Shown here: positions 63,881-64,000 of the stretch, one piece after another
Layout: every line of letters begins with the position of its first letter
How positions within the stretch are numbered: position 1 is the stretch's first letter
Origin: JAPPKS01 sp963667895
Lineage (GTDB): Bacteria; Poribacteria; WGA-4E; PCPOR2b
NCBI GenBank assembly: GCA_965223985.1
Contig: OZ245030.1
Span: 496,001-560,000, forward strand
Length of the DNA stretch: 64,000 bases
Direction of reading: 5' to 3'
Made by a program: the position numbers and the translations under genes
Notes under the pieces: generated by a model
What the model saw: only the letters and a program-made list of their open reading frames with translations
Database searches by the model: none
What the model was told of the DNA's origin: nothing

Positions 63881-64000
63881 CTATTGGCGAATGAACTTCT
63901 GGAGCCGTCCCTCTACCGCCACCTCGCCTACGTAAAGATCTCCATGGGAGTCCATCCAGATTCCGTGTGGCGCACCGAGGAACTCACCGGGCACCGCGCT
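63881..64000 (-). CDS. C-terminal end of an NHL-repeat protein (partial)
   Basis: 39 codons plus stop at 63881-63883; the rest lies beyond the right edge. The visible part reads GEFLGAPHGIWMDSHGDLYV and ends GRLQKFIRQ, the typical last blade of an NHL-repeat six-bladed beta-propeller, as found in secreted peptidylglycine-lyase-like proteins. Confidence 0.7.
   Translation of the reverse strand, partial: SAVPGEFLGAPHGIWMDSHGDLYVGEVAVEGRLQKFIRQ

Overview
The window looks like a chromosome segment of a deep-branching, diderm, large-genome bacterium. Two very large predicted exported proteins end in a FlgD-like tail with the motif NPFNPETWIP. As I recall, that tail is typical of Candidatus Poribacteria, so I favour that phylum; this is inference and would need marker-gene phylogeny. 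Almost every real gene is on the minus strand. The only clear plus-strand gene is a broken transposase.

Region 1 (1-14.1 kb) is a complete, syntenic str-S10-spc cluster. In transcription order it runs rpsL-rpsG-fusA-tuf-rpsJ-rplC-rplD-rplW-rplB-rpsS-rplV-rpsC-rplP-rpmC-rpsQ-rplN-rplX-rplE-rpsN(Zn)-rpsH-rplF-rplR-rpsE, and it runs off the left edge. It starts from a promoter with perfect TTGACA/TATAAT hexamers (14056-14085). A leader of about 200 nt follows, in which two mutually exclusive hairpins can form.

Region 2 (14.2-24.1 kb) begins with a striking chimera: a single DnaN-like sliding-clamp domain, a membrane anchor, a TonB-like Pro/Lys linker and a DUF4159-like domain. Then come a J-domain/TPR protein, a secreted M30-like metalloprotease with LVIVD repeats, a TauE/SafE exporter with a small membrane partner, and the two permeases of a peptide-type ABC importer.

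Region 3 (24.1-34.5 kb) is dominated by a 2485-residue secreted modular protein: metzincin protease, seven WD40 repeats, two leucine-rich repeat blocks, seven invasin-like Ig repeats and the FlgD-like tail. Its coding DNA contains exact 300-bp and about 66-bp tandem repeats. Upstream lie a 152-bp palindromic tandem repeat and a broken paralogue of the same protein. The whole block sits between the importer's substrate-binding protein (32.9-34.5 kb) and its permeases.

Region 4 (34.5-49.8 kb) carries a Gfo/Idh/MocA oxidoreductase, an FAD/Fe-S dehydrogenase, a second J-domain protein, a translationally coupled DprA-like/ComF-like phosphoribosyltransferase pair, a decayed class-II glutamine amidotransferase broken next to an IS3-type transposase remnant, a DUF58 protein, a TrmJ-like methyltransferase, an M14 peptidase and a double YibE/F membrane protein.

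Region 5 (50.4-58.1 kb) is a division and cell-wall (dcw) cluster, murD-ftsW-murG-murC-ftsQ-ftsA, without ftsZ directly downstream. Region 6 (58.4-64 kb) has an 892-residue protein with an MTHFR-like N-terminus and a large unrecognised C-terminus, a COG3014-like/LpoB-like lipoprotein pair, and the end of an NHL-repeat protein. I found no tRNA, rRNA or CRISPR array.
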